A DNA stretch of 64,000 bases from Acephala macrosclerotiorum. Its lineage: Eukaryota > Ascomycota > Leotiomycetes > Helotiales > Mollisiaceae. The notes under the pieces were generated by a model. That model did no database searches. It had not been told where the DNA came from and saw only the letters and a list, made by a program, of their open reading frames with translations. The DNA is taken from assembly GCA_014904845.1 (NCBI GenBank), contig MU119299.1, positions 1 to 64,000 of the forward strand, written 5' to 3'. Made by a program: the position numbers and the translations under genes. Positions 1-11,111 of this stretch are shown here, piece after piece. Numbering within the stretch: the first letter of the stretch is position 1; each line of letters starts with the position of its first letter.

Positions 1-62
1 AATTTTCACTCAAAAATCGGTGGGACCGAACAAATCATTCTTATTGGTGGGGTATTCTTATG

Positions 63-3000
63 TCACATGATCCTTATGGCGAGGTTTGACTGTAGAAAGT
101 TAAATACATCGAGATCTCCTGGGTGGTGCTTTTGATGTAAGTGTCTCAGACCAGCCACCTTATGCAAAGCCGATTGTCCCCGATAATTAGATGTATTTGC
201 AAGTCCTCCAAACTTAAGAATCGTCTCCAGTCTGATTCTGACGGCGGCAAAACCGCCTTCGGATGCAACAGCATCAAAAAAGGGGGTGTTACCTTCCAAA
301 TCAACACCATTGATGTCAGCTCCGGCCTGGATGATGGATTCCATGATATTTGAGAATACTTTTGTGTCTGATGGTCCGTTGTCATGATTTGACATTTGAG
401 CTCGGGCAATCAAATGAAGACCTGCCTGATAGTCAGCATAGCGAAAGAGTCATCTAGAATTTACTTACACGACTTATGCTGGAAGTCTTTTACTCTCGCA
501 TCGGCTCCAAATCGAATCAAACCAGAGATGAATTTCGGTTGCGCATTACAGCAGGCAGCTAGCAGAGCTGTCCTCCCCAGCCTGTCTCTCGATTCGAGGT
601 CTAATCCTTTCTCCACCATCAATGGAATGGCGTTTACCCTGCCTTCGCCGCCATTGCCCCAGCGTAGATTATACACGCAGGTTTCACCTCTATTGTTCTT
701 GATGGTGGGGTCTGCGAATTTTAACCATTCTTTCAAATCCTCGAATTCAGGTAACCATGACTTGCAAATATGATGTAGCGCTGTGTTTCCATCTGAATCT
801 TGCATGTTTGGCTTTGCGCCGTTTTCGATGTATGCGCGAACGTCGACGGCTTTCATTTGCCTCTTTCCAGCGGCAATGAGGGGAGTCACAAGGTCACTCT
901 CTCGTGCCTGGTTGATGTTTTCTCCTGCCTTCGTCAATCTCTCAATTACTCCGGGACTCTGGTACCAGCTTTGTTGTTGATGTAGGGCAGTGCTTCCCTC
1001 GTCGTCAGTCGCGCGGGGATTGGCACCATGTCTAAGCAGAAGAGTCACGAAACGGTCTGTTCGATCCGAATCTCCGCGGCCATAACCATACTGCTCTGTC
1101 CAGGCAAACAATACGGTTTTCCCCTTCTCATCTTTGGCCTCGATATCGCTCCCTGCTTCGATCAATAGGGTAGCGGTCTTCTCCCATTCATCAACATTGC
1201 TGTGAATCACATCGCAGCCACTAGGCCGTTTGAAATGTGCCCACCCCTGAAGCGGCGTACGTCCGGGTCCACTATTCACGACTTTAAAATCCAATGGTTT
1301 ATTCTTGACCAAGGCTTTGTAGGAATCGGCTGACCTCGAATGTACATCAGCTCCATGTTGAAGAAGAATGCGTACTGTTGAAGAGTCTCCAGCACATGCG
1401 GCAAGATATAATGCTGTGTTTCCGCAGCTATCTTTGGTGTTAATGTTTGCCAAGATCTCGGGATACTGAAGCAGCATTGATAAAACGTTGGCCTGGCCTG
1501 TCGAGGACGCCCAGTGTGGAAGTATAGCGGTTCTCGATTCAGGGCTCAATCGCTGCAACAGCTCAGACACAACACCTCCATTACCTGTCTCACAGGCATA
1601 TTGCACAGATGTTGTTCCAATCGTGGACGGGTTCCAATAGTAATGATCGTCGTCTTCATCAGACTTCGGAGACATCGGATTCGCACCAGCATCGAGTAAG
1701 CACTGCAATACTTTGACGTGGTTGCCTTTAGCAGCGTGGTGTATTGGCGCTAGACCATCCAAATCATGAATCGTGAACGAGGCCCTTTTGCGTAGAAGAG
1801 TGGCTAGTGTTTCAGCATGTCCATGAATGGCGCAATAGGCAGTCGCCGTACGTCCTTGAGAATCGACGATATCCGGAGCTGCTCCCTTTTCTAAGAGGTG
1901 TATAGTGTACGATGTTAAGCCAGCACGGGCAGCGAGGTGAAGTGGATGGAAGTCGTCAGGTATGGACTTGACTTCTTTCAAAAACAAGAAGTCCTTCCAG
2001 CTTTCGAAGTCATGGCTACCGTATTGTAAAAAGCTATCGAATCTCGACGCAAGGTCTGGATCAATGGAATCGCATTTCGCTGCGTGATAGAGGAGGTTTT
2101 GTGAAGCGTACTGAAGGAACTGAAACTGAACCATGATTTGCTTCTGCTTCTCCAGTCCACGAGAGTCGATCTCCGTTCGGCGTTCGTTAACTGACCACGA
2201 CTCGAAACAACCGGACATGAGATAATTGATGCACGCAACACTCAAGAACCGATGGACGAAAACAGGCATAAAAGCCGGAAACCACTTTCTGGTACTAGAA
2301 GCCTCTTTTGCACTAGTCCGGCTGTTGTCGAGGAGAAATTCGGTAAATGAGTGGTGAATCACTTGCACAGTATCATCCTCGAGAATCTCGAGTAAGGGGC
2401 CGCATGACGTACGAACTAGAACCTGCGCATCTTGGGAGCCTTTGAGTCCAAGTGAGTTGATCAAAGCTGCAAGTTCTGAGACTCGAAATGGTCGACTTGA
2501 ATGAGTAACCCAAGAGAGCAGCATCGATTGAAATTGCAGGCTAGCTCCGGAACGGATAGAGTGTTCGTGTAGAAGATCCACGTACATGTCTCCTAGAGAG
2601 TTAGGAAGATGTTCCAGATGGTCGCATGGTGAGGCTGATCGTTGAAGAATCTCATCAAGCATAAGTCGCGCATAAAGAAATAGTCCTTGACTTTTCTGAC
2701 AAAGAACATCCTTGATTATCGACTGTTCTTTCACCTTCAGAGTCCTCTCTTGCTGGTTGATCATACGATGAGTGACGTAAGTTGCAATATCGTTCTCGAC
2801 CATGCGTCCTCCCAGCCGAATGTTAGTGAAGCAGGAGCCTACTAACTTCGTTTGAAGATGAGGTAGCGGGCGGCTAGTGATCACCAGCCTGATAGAGTTC
2901 GGCTTCTTTTGAGCGAGCAGTTGTAGACATTGGAGGAAATCATTCTCCTCCACTGCAAGCTCGTCTAGAGCATCAAACAGAACATAGACTTTAGGAACGG

Positions 3001-3617
3001 CCGACAGTGCTGACAGCAATATCCTCCAGAGTTCGTGGAATGGAATGCTCGCTACATCAGAATGTTGTTCCGTGAGCCTCTTCAATCTGACTTGCAGGGC
3101 GATGCTGTGATCCAGAAATTGATATAAGCAGTCTCGAACTAGATGGCAAGGATCGCTATTCGACTTTATGATGCGTCGAGAAAAGAAGAATAAGACTGGC
3201 GCATTCTCGTCCTTCAGCGTCCGTACCAAATTGGCTGCGACGACTGATTTGCCGCTACCTGGAGCTCCTTGAATCCATAACGCGGCCACTCCAGTATCGT
3301 GCCAATTGTTGTACTTGTCGCTCCGAAACAGCCACTCACCAGTACCAGGGACGTGTGCGTTGAGGTGTTTTCGATACTCGCTCCCTTCAGACTCGAACTC
3401 AGTTGGTGACAGCCAGGATCGAATATTTTCCAAGTCCTCGGCGGTGACTGATGACTTCAGCTTCAGATACCTAGGTAACTAGGGATAGATAATACCACTG
3501 GGGACATCCCCCTCAAGCTCACCGTCTTTTGCACACGATCAGCTGACGATTTAGTTCAGGCAGGGGCAGAGATCACTGACCGCGTCTTTCGACAAGAACG
3601 AAGTCATCATTGTCCAT
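63..3617 (-). CDS. NACHT-ankyrin repeat protein (fungal NLR-like)
   Basis: STAND-type signalling ATPase of the kind linked to fungal non-self recognition. My exons are 3617-3581, 3447-469 and 421-63, summing to 1,125 codons (1,124 aa). The terminal intron (422-468) has GTAAGT and GCAG and joins two ankyrin halves in frame. The first intron (133 nt, GTCAGT to CATCAG) is inferred because the open frame at 3433 lacks an ATG and an ATG 5' of it gives the MDNDDFVLVE-type start common in this family. Walker A GAPGSGKS lies near residues 73-80 and Walker B VLFDALDEL near 168-176. Ankyrin repeats run from about residue 510 to the end. No HET, HeLo, patatin or other N-terminal effector domain is visible; the NACHT core follows a lead of about 60 residues. 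Family assignment is secure; exon 1 is the weak point. Confidence 0.85.
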
Positions 3618-4539
3618 GTTGGCGATGATGCGAGATATTTTCCAGCTTTTACACTAGTAGAACGCGCCTTGATGACCTACTCCCAGAATGAGAGTTGAGG
3701 TTGAGGTGAGGTCAAGAAAGACCAGGCAGCAAATGTGGGGGGTGGCTGTGCCACTTAAAGCCGTGAAGCCGAGTAACCTAGGAAACAAGGTCGCACGCTT
3801 GAAACCGCAGGGTCCGCAACAGCATACCTATCCTTACGAGGTTACGAGGTTAGGACGCGATATGAGCTCAATAGTGAGCAGCGCGCCTCTGGGGGATCCA
3901 TGTTAATATCAGGCGAAATTGAATTTCTTATTTCACATTTCACGAGTTCTATCAACCTAGCCTGGAAGCTGGAGGGCGTCCACTATAATTTTAACAAACA
4001 AACCCTGGAACGACACATCGATACCGTAAGTTCAAGCAATCACCTCAGTATGACTCTGCGTTAAAAGGCTGTCTCAAAGAGCTCTATTTTATAAAAATAA
4101 TGCTTGCCACCCACTATGAAAAATTATTTTGGCTCATTCATATCTTGAAGGTCGAAAGTAATTACTCGAATACCCAGCGTTTACCCTCCAAACTACACTC
4201 AGCTCCCCATAGATCCCTAGTCAAAATCTGTTAGAAGATTTCTTGCGCGTTGACGAGAGTGCAAGCCAACCGCTTTTAAATGATGCAGCTGCATGATAGC
4301 TTCGGTAAGTGTTTATAATAAATCGTAGGCTTGAAGCCAGAAAGGTGATTGTATTAGTCTCGCTACAGATAGGGGCAATTGGAAAATACCAGTAATTAAC
4401 TTGGTCCAAAAGCAAGATTAATGGCCGTTACTTTAATCAATTAACATAAATAGACGAAGTACCTGCTTGCACGCTGACTCCTAAGTACATAAACGTAGAG
4501 ACCACAACCCAAACTCCCATTCCCAAATCCATATCGTAC
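3618..4539. other. intergenic, nothing recognised
   Basis: About 0.9 kb between the NACHT gene's 5' end and the ferric reductase 3' end. Short open frames here (for example 3688-3906 plus) have no recognisable features. It probably holds the NACHT promoter and the reductase terminator. Confidence 0.5.
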
Positions 4540-6393
4540 CTACCAACCAAATTGCTCAGAATGAAATGTCACACTCCTTCCTAAATCCACGACAAGGTCT
4601 CCAGCGACATCACGAACATCTCTCATAAGACCAATAGGACCACATGCAGCAACTATCATCCTCTCATCTTCTGCAGTGCCGCTCACAATTGATCGAATTG
4701 CAGTGCTCATGTCTGGCCGACCAAGCCTCATCGGAATGGTCGGTTCTGGTGCGGTTGGAGAACAGTTCCCTGATGCAGACCTCCCCGGGTCTGTCTCAGA
4801 CTTTTCGAAACTTTGTGCTTGAGCGACGATAGTGTTGGAAGCTAGTTTTGTCTTCTGGGTGCTTGCGCTCATAGATCGAGTAAGATAGATTGTGAGATTC
4901 ACAAGCGGAGAGGCAGCCAACTCGGCGAGCTCTTTCTCGAACCAGCTTTGCATTTCGTCATTTGATGTCAGTAAAGTCATTATGAAATAGTATTGGGAGC
5001 CCTACTTTGATCTCGAATAACCCAAATGAAATGGATCACAGGCCTGGCACCTCCCGGAGACATCTTACCGGTGAGGTTCAGAGCAACACCCATGGTAAAT
5101 GTAGCTCCACTCCCACCAGCCACAAGAATGACATGATCAAACTTCGCAAAGTTGGGGATGGTTCCATACGGTCCATCACAAGAAGCTCTAAGAACTGCGC
5201 CTGGACTTTTCGATGTGAGTGAGTATAAGTCTTGCGTAAAGCCATCTTGGGGAGAGATAACAAGCTCGAGAGGATTGGTCGAGACGATCGTGAAGGGATG
5301 AGTCTCGATCGCTCTAACCTTTGGAATCCAGAGGAACACATGAGCACCAGCAACTGCTCTCCATGGAGTACGTCGCATGACGATGCGAACGCCGCCTTGG
5401 GGAAGCGGGTGAATAGTCGCGCGATTACTGAAGGAATACCAGAGCATCCTTGTGCCTCGAAAAATCCTATCTGAAAACCAGATGCAAGCCGCGAATATAG
5501 TGACATATGTGGATTTCGTGACAAGATCTGGTCTGTGCATGCCGGCAGTGATGAGAATCAACGCGACCATTGTGATGTGGACGATGTAGAAAGCTTCGTA
5601 TCGAACACGTTTGAGTATCAATGCCGTCGAAAGTATAGAGAGCATGGCAAAGCCAGCGACTATCCCCATGACATTGTCCAACTCGAGCAAGCCTTGGAGG
5701 TGTCCACTCTCTGCCCATGTAACGATCCAGAGAAGAGCATGAAGGATTGTAAAGAAGACTGTGCAATATCCGGCCGCTTGATGGAGGATGTTCAGTCGCT
5801 CGTAGGAGTATGCTGTCAAGAAAGCCAGAGGAGTATTCTTTAGAGCCAGGAACATGATGAGAGCGATGTTGCATGTTGCTATCCTGTCACAGCATTAGCC
5901 AATGACAAGTAAGCAAGTCCAAGATGTTCATACCAGCCCATTCGCTTTGCCCAGTTCCTTGATTGACTAAGATCCATGTTTTGAAGTGTGAGGGCAATAT
6001 TGATGATGAAGTATGCAGCAAACACAAGTGCATGGCCAAGAGTATTGAAGAAGGATACCCTGTGAAGCAGTCCACTTCTGATGAATCTAGATACACTTTT
6101 AGATGAGATCAGATTTGTAGTGGGGTAAATACGCACCGCGTGGCCGCAACAGTCCTTCTGCCAAACAGGCCTTTGCCTTGTGAGCGGAAGCTCATCAGCA
6201 GATTACTAGCCAGGTTAGAGATGATTACTATCACAGCAAGGGCCGCTATAGAGGCCGTGAAGTAGACAACCATCAATTCGTTAGCTGTCTGTGCCATAGC
6301 TCTCGCCAAACTTGATGGTGGAGGCGCTGAGCCTGGCGGCGGAGGCATCGATACTGAAGGCGGAGACATTGGAGAAGTATTTTGAAAGCTCAT
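4540..6393 (-). CDS. ferric reductase-like transmembrane flavocytochrome (FRE family)
   Basis: Membrane flavocytochrome predicted to move electrons from NAD(P)H through FAD and two haems to extracellular ferric iron or copper. Exons are 6393-6137, 6086-5934 and 5883 to about 5006, then a last exon ending at 4540. The first two introns are 50 nt each (GTGCGT/CTAG and GTATGA/ACAG). A proline-rich N-terminus precedes the first membrane helix. Two bis-His pairs, each with 13 residues between the histidines (in ILHQ...ILHA and IVHI...GMHR), are the haem ligands. HPFTIVS is the FAD-binding motif, GPYG and GGSGATF belong to the NAD-binding lobe, and CGPIGLM is C-terminal. The start at MSFQNT is the first ATG. 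The frame changes near 4983-5006 and I found no canonical splice pair that fits; a one-base error or a frameshift is possible. No obvious signal peptide. Confidence 0.85.
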
Positions 6394-8452
6394 CTTCAAT
6401 ATCTTTTGTGCAAAAGTAAGAGCTATTGGAAACGGATTGCCGAACTGATGATAAGCTTCTAAAGATCGAGAAAGAGGAGATCTGTGCACTAAATAGAGTA
6501 CAGAGAGGCTTCTCTTATCCTAGAGGAAGCGCACTTCACCATGTGGCAACTCTGATAGAGAACATGAGCGCGCGGTGATTATGCATTGGATGTTCACTTG
6601 ACAGTCTAGCCAGCAGAACACCTTCCAGAAACAGGGTTGGGGAGCAAGGCGCAGAAAGATAAACACGGTTCACCTGTGCATCCGGCACGTTCAACCATCG
6701 ACTTGACCCTTGTTCTTTTCCATTGGAGAAGTTAAAAAGCAAGGCCACTTGGCGCGCACTTTTCCCAGGCGACCATTATCAAAAAAATCCATGTTCGCAC
6801 TCATTAAAGTCCAATCATTCCAGCAGCTGGTCTTGTAAATGACCAAGTTCTGGTCGGGTCCTCGATGATTGAGGACCTGGATCAGAGATCTCGTCACTAA
6901 CTTATCCCATCTCTTGGCACAATCACTGTTTAATTTCGGATGGCCGTCTAAAAACGACTCCTTTTCAATTCGAGGATAGAAGCTACCTCAAACGGAGCGG
7001 TGACAACAATCAGGGCCGAAGATTGGAGACAAGCTTTCGTCAGATTCGACGGTTACCCCTCAACAGGAAGGCGTGTCTCTGAAACGCATAACTAGGTCGA
7101 CTTGTTAGCAACGAAGATAAGTATCATAGAAGGTGAGAACCTACCAGATCAAACAATGCCACTCGCTTTTGAAATACAAGGTGGAGAATGCTGCGAAGAT
7201 CCGAGTGCTACACGACGCTCAATAAGGCAGGTGGCAAGATGATAGCCTCAACAACCGCCCGGGATGCGTTGCGGCAGTTGGGGATTTCGTGCATACGCGA
7301 AAAACGCATCACTCTCATACCCTGTATCTCTTTAATCCGAAAAGACGCCGTCGTTGCAGCAGGTCTGGCCACATCAGTCAGTGGCAGCCGCGATCATACC
7401 AACTCTATCCACTCTTCCGCAATCATAAATCCAGTCAGAGATCATACCAAACCTAAATTCGAGGGGATCAATTTAGCTTCGGTAAATTACTACCGAAACG
7501 GTGCCTTAATTGGACGACCTGCCGTCTTCGTGAAGGGGGGCTTGACTGCAAAGCTCCATGTCAACCTTCTAGAAACAAGTCTATTGCTCCGTGATCTGCA
7601 ATCTGGGCACTAGATCGAATCCTCCGCTGCAAATCACGTCAAGCCGGCTAAACATAACGGCTCTCTTTGCACCATTCAAGTTGTGGGAGTGACAATATTC
7701 ACCCCTGACTTAGACGAGTAAGCTCTTGGCAACTTTATCTCGACACCCAAATGTGCTTTCATGCATTGAGAACGATGATATGGGACGGGACGCATTCACG
7801 CATACTCTCCAATCCTTAATTTTCACCTTCCTGAAGAGAGCACTAAGGACTAACTCCGTGACCTGATCAGTGACATTTTCGAAGATATCAGGAAGATCTT
7901 TCAGAAGTTCTCTATCCTATAGATTCTCGATGAGAAGACATGAGGTGATCTGGCAAAACATTGCATGTGAACCGCAGGTCACTCGCGATACTTCATACGA
8001 TATACTTGAGGCTACCCAGGCCACCAGCTTTCCAGAGAACACGTCATAACTTCCAGAACACAGATTGCAGAACATCTCCTCCTTGTGAAACTTGGGAGTG
8101 ACATCTTATCCCGCGTGGGTCTGGCTTCAGCTCTTGAGTATCTCTACAACAGGATAATGAAGACACAACTGGAAAGCGTAGTAATCGATCAGAGACAACC
8201 GGTATGTTGGCATCCATTCCTTCCGGGAAGGTGGAGTCCATTCTCTAATAAGGTATTCAGAAAACTTGCGAAGGTGCTATCCTGTCCAGAAAATATAGCC
8301 AAAGCTTTGAGTTGCTAATGAAATATCCAGATGACCTTGTCAGTGCTAGACTGTATACCGTTCCAAAAATTGAAACTCCAAATAATGATTCTCTGGCCCG
8401 TAAATTGCGCAAATGAATATGTAAAATATAGCTCAAGAGCAGTGTTCAACAA
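6394..8452. other. long intergenic region, no supported gene
   Basis: About 2 kb without a convincing gene. A 141-codon frame at 7188-7613 (plus) and shorter frames around 8044-8318 show no domain, signal peptide or membrane segment that I recognise and may be chance or decayed sequence. Confidence 0.4.
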
Positions 8453-10010
8453 TTAGGCCACCTCTTGCTCCTCGTGGAGATCCTCAACCCCCTGCTGAAG
8501 GAGACGACATTCGAGCGGCACACCGGAATATCTGCGATCATCTATCCCAGACACACCAGACGTAGCTCTCGAGACACGTCTATCGCTAGGGCCTCTTAAC
8601 GGCGGCGGTGGCGACATACGACCAGCGAGCAGAGGAGAAGGTACATCAGACATCGCTGGCGAGAGACGTCCATTTGTGGATTGAAGCTCCTGCTCTGAGC
8701 CGACACGTCCGTCGGGAGAGGACAGTTCTGGTACCGTCGGAAGATCGCCCGGCATCTCGAAGAACACTGGAGGCGGTGTCATGAGTTCATGTCGCGCAGT
8801 CGAGGTATCGGGAACCTCGAATATCGCTCGGGCAGTACCATGAACCTCTACCAGCTCGCCTACCTCTTCGGGCACCCCTTCTTATCGAATGGATACGAGT
8901 CGTCTTCCTCTGCTGGTGCAGGGGTCTCTGCTTTGGCTTTGGCAGCGCGGCGGCAGTATCGCATGACCAGGAAAGTGACGATGGCAATTGGTCCCAGGAC
9001 GAAAGCTCCAACTACCACTCCGACAATAATAGCCAGAAGAAAGCCTTTCGGGCCTGGTGAATTTGGCGTTGATGTTGGTGTCGATGTTGATGTTGACGTT
9101 GCGTTGACTGAGAGGATAGCGATGATGTGCTCAGGCGCACCCGCGAAGTTGGTTTCAGAGACATAAAACTTCTCACGCTCATAATCGGCTGTCAAATATG
9201 CTTCCTGTGGGAATGTCCTCCCAGGGGTATATTGAGTATCGTTCGCCGCCCTCATGATAGGGAAATATCTGGTGTTGTTTAGTACAATAGTACCCAACCG
9301 ACAAATCAAAGCTGGCATACGGAAGCGTGATGTCGATGGCCGAACCTCCCACTATAGCATTTCCAATCTTTGAATGTGAAGCTTGCATTCTGGTTCACCA
9401 ACTTGGAGTGCAGTGTGTCATTAACAAGATACAGCCCAGTACCAACGTCCCAGGTCAGTCCGAATGCTTTTTCGAATGCCTAACAAGCAGTCAATGGAAG
9501 CCAGATGTACGGAGTGGACGAGTCAATGAAGGTGAACACTCCTTGTGGAAGGAGATCCCATTATTTCTGCCCCGTGATAGAGCCGGATATTGCTTGTAAT
9601 CCAACGGTGAGGTCTCGGGATTAGTCGGGTCCAAAAGCAAAGCTCATGTTGGTACCTGACTTCGAAGCATCATAGCCACCGAGGGCCAGACTTCCAAAAA
9701 CGCCCTCGCCACCTACATATCCCTTGTCGGTACGGAACAGATACGAAGAAGCTTGACTCACGATATCGTGCGCCTGCGGTGTAAGACCAGGACAAGCTCA
9801 GTATCATAGACTTGTTCCAAAGCGTCTGCACAAAACTCGGCTGAGGATCGTTGAAGTCCGTGAAGCTGATTGGCCTTGGAGTCAGACCAAAGAGCCCAAG
9901 CCGAAGTCCAACAGCAAAGCCCGCTACCACTTGATTACTCAAGACCGTTACCCCGCTGCTGCCTTGCCATCCAATTCCCGAGACGCGTTGCCACTATACC
10001 GTTTATGTAT
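8453..10010 (-). pseudogene. pepsin-like (A1) aspartic protease with C-terminal membrane anchor, broken
   Basis: Remnant of a membrane-anchored fungal aspartic protease. Reading down the minus strand I see the mid-domain stretch NQVVAGFAV...LFGLTPRP...SWSYTAGARYR, a 49-nt intron (9713-9761, GTGAGT/GTAG), then FGSLALGGYDA. The second catalytic-Asp region follows as FTFIDSSTPYIWLP, then the end of the fold, a single membrane helix (AIIVGVVVGAFVLGPIAIV) and a Pro/Ser-rich cytosolic tail. Three in-frame stops at 9621-9623, 9561-9563 and 9480-9482 interrupt it. Frame shifts are needed near 9369, 9265 and 8875. The N-terminal third, including the signal peptide and first DTG, has no counterpart upstream. 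All three stops fit a C-to-T change of CAA/CAG; at least two sit where Gln is expected. It is unlikely to make an active enzyme. Confidence 0.85.
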
Positions 10011-10303
10011 TAGCTCCTCTGCGACAAAGTATATAAAACCTCCTCGTACGTACTGTATCTCTCTCACTACATCAAATACAAATACGTCGTGTATTTAGTG
10101 GCATGAATCAATGCTGAGCTGCTAGAATTTGACATCGTTTGAATTTTGCTCAGTCACCAGCTCACAAAGTATTTTCCTGTGTCGAACTTGACAATTGTTT
10201 TTCCTTCACCTCTGGCAGGCACTTGACGCAGGCCTTATTGCACCACGATGTCTAGGAAAATTTTCCCTTCAAAACTAGAGACCATTTCCGATTAAATCCC
10301 CAT

Positions 10304-10723
10304 TCAGCTCCCACCCTCAGCTCTCGCTCTCGCCCTCGCACCCACAACAACCGCCCTTCCCATCCAAGTCCTCCTCTCCCCCGCCAACAATGGACATAAA
10401 CCAACAGCAACTCCCTCTCTCCTAAAATTCCGCATAAACTCTCTCACATCATCTATGAATCCAGGGTCGTCAAAATCCCAGTATTGTCCGTTTCTCCATA
10501 TCCATCTCCATAGTCTTCGTTGAGCAAGTAGGCCCGAGATGTAGCTGTTTAGGATGAAGAGCAGGAGTATAATGATGCTGATGGCGATGATGACTTCGGG
10601 TGGTAGGGCGGGGTAGTTTCGTGCATCGTAGCGGCCTGGATAAATTGGACGGCATGTTGGTGAGGGCGACGAGGAAGATGCTGGGATGGCAGTGTTGAGC
10701 GACGGCGCCGGCATGCTACCCAT
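10304..10723 (-). CDS. small single-pass membrane protein, unknown
   Basis: A 139-aa open frame with a true ATG. It has a Ser/Pro-rich N-terminus, one strong membrane helix around residues 43-63 (VIIAISIIILLLFILNSYI) and a basic, Trp-rich juxtamembrane segment (RRLWRWIWRNGQYW). The C-terminus is rich in Arg/Ala. The charge pattern suggests a type I or III single-pass protein with the C-terminus in the cytosol. I recognise no family. It lies 5' of the broken protease on the same strand with about 300 bp between. It could be species-specific. Confidence 0.5.
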   Translation of the reverse strand: MGSMPAPSLNTAIPASSSSPSPTCRPIYPGRYDARNYPALPPEVIIAISIIILLLFILNSYISGLLAQRRLWRWIWRNGQYWDFDDPGFIDDVREFMRNFRREGVAVGLCPLLAGERRTWMGRAVVVGARARARAEGGS

Positions 10724-11111
10724 TTTGGTGGCTTGTCCGACAGAATTGCTCGAGAGGCGGTGAGTTGTTATCTTCTTTCTGGTGTTGCCGTTACGAACGC
10801 GGTTGCAAATTGACCCGACCTAGGCATTAAAGGAATGCTCTGCCTTGGAGATGTGAGTGGGAAGAAGAATGAGAATAGGACATAAGAATGTTAAGTGAGG
10901 GATGCGGGACGAACCGCCACTACAGACTTTGTTGACGTACAGACCAGAATAGCTTACCAGACTTCGACCCGTACTCCTCATCCACCATTATCGAAGGTAG
11001 AAGGTGCATCCTGTATGTATCCCGCATCGATAGACAACAAAACCCACCTCTCAATTTGAATTTTGGGATGAAAAGGATGCGTAGACGATGGGAAGCGTAA
11101 GTACCACCCTT
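10724..11111. other. intergenic, nothing recognised
   Basis: Short spacer that likely carries the promoter of the small membrane protein and the 3' region of the HET remnant. Confidence 0.4.

Noticed and set aside
7188..7613. 141-codon frame as a gene
   Set aside because: No domain, no signal peptide, no codon or splice evidence, and no neighbour context.
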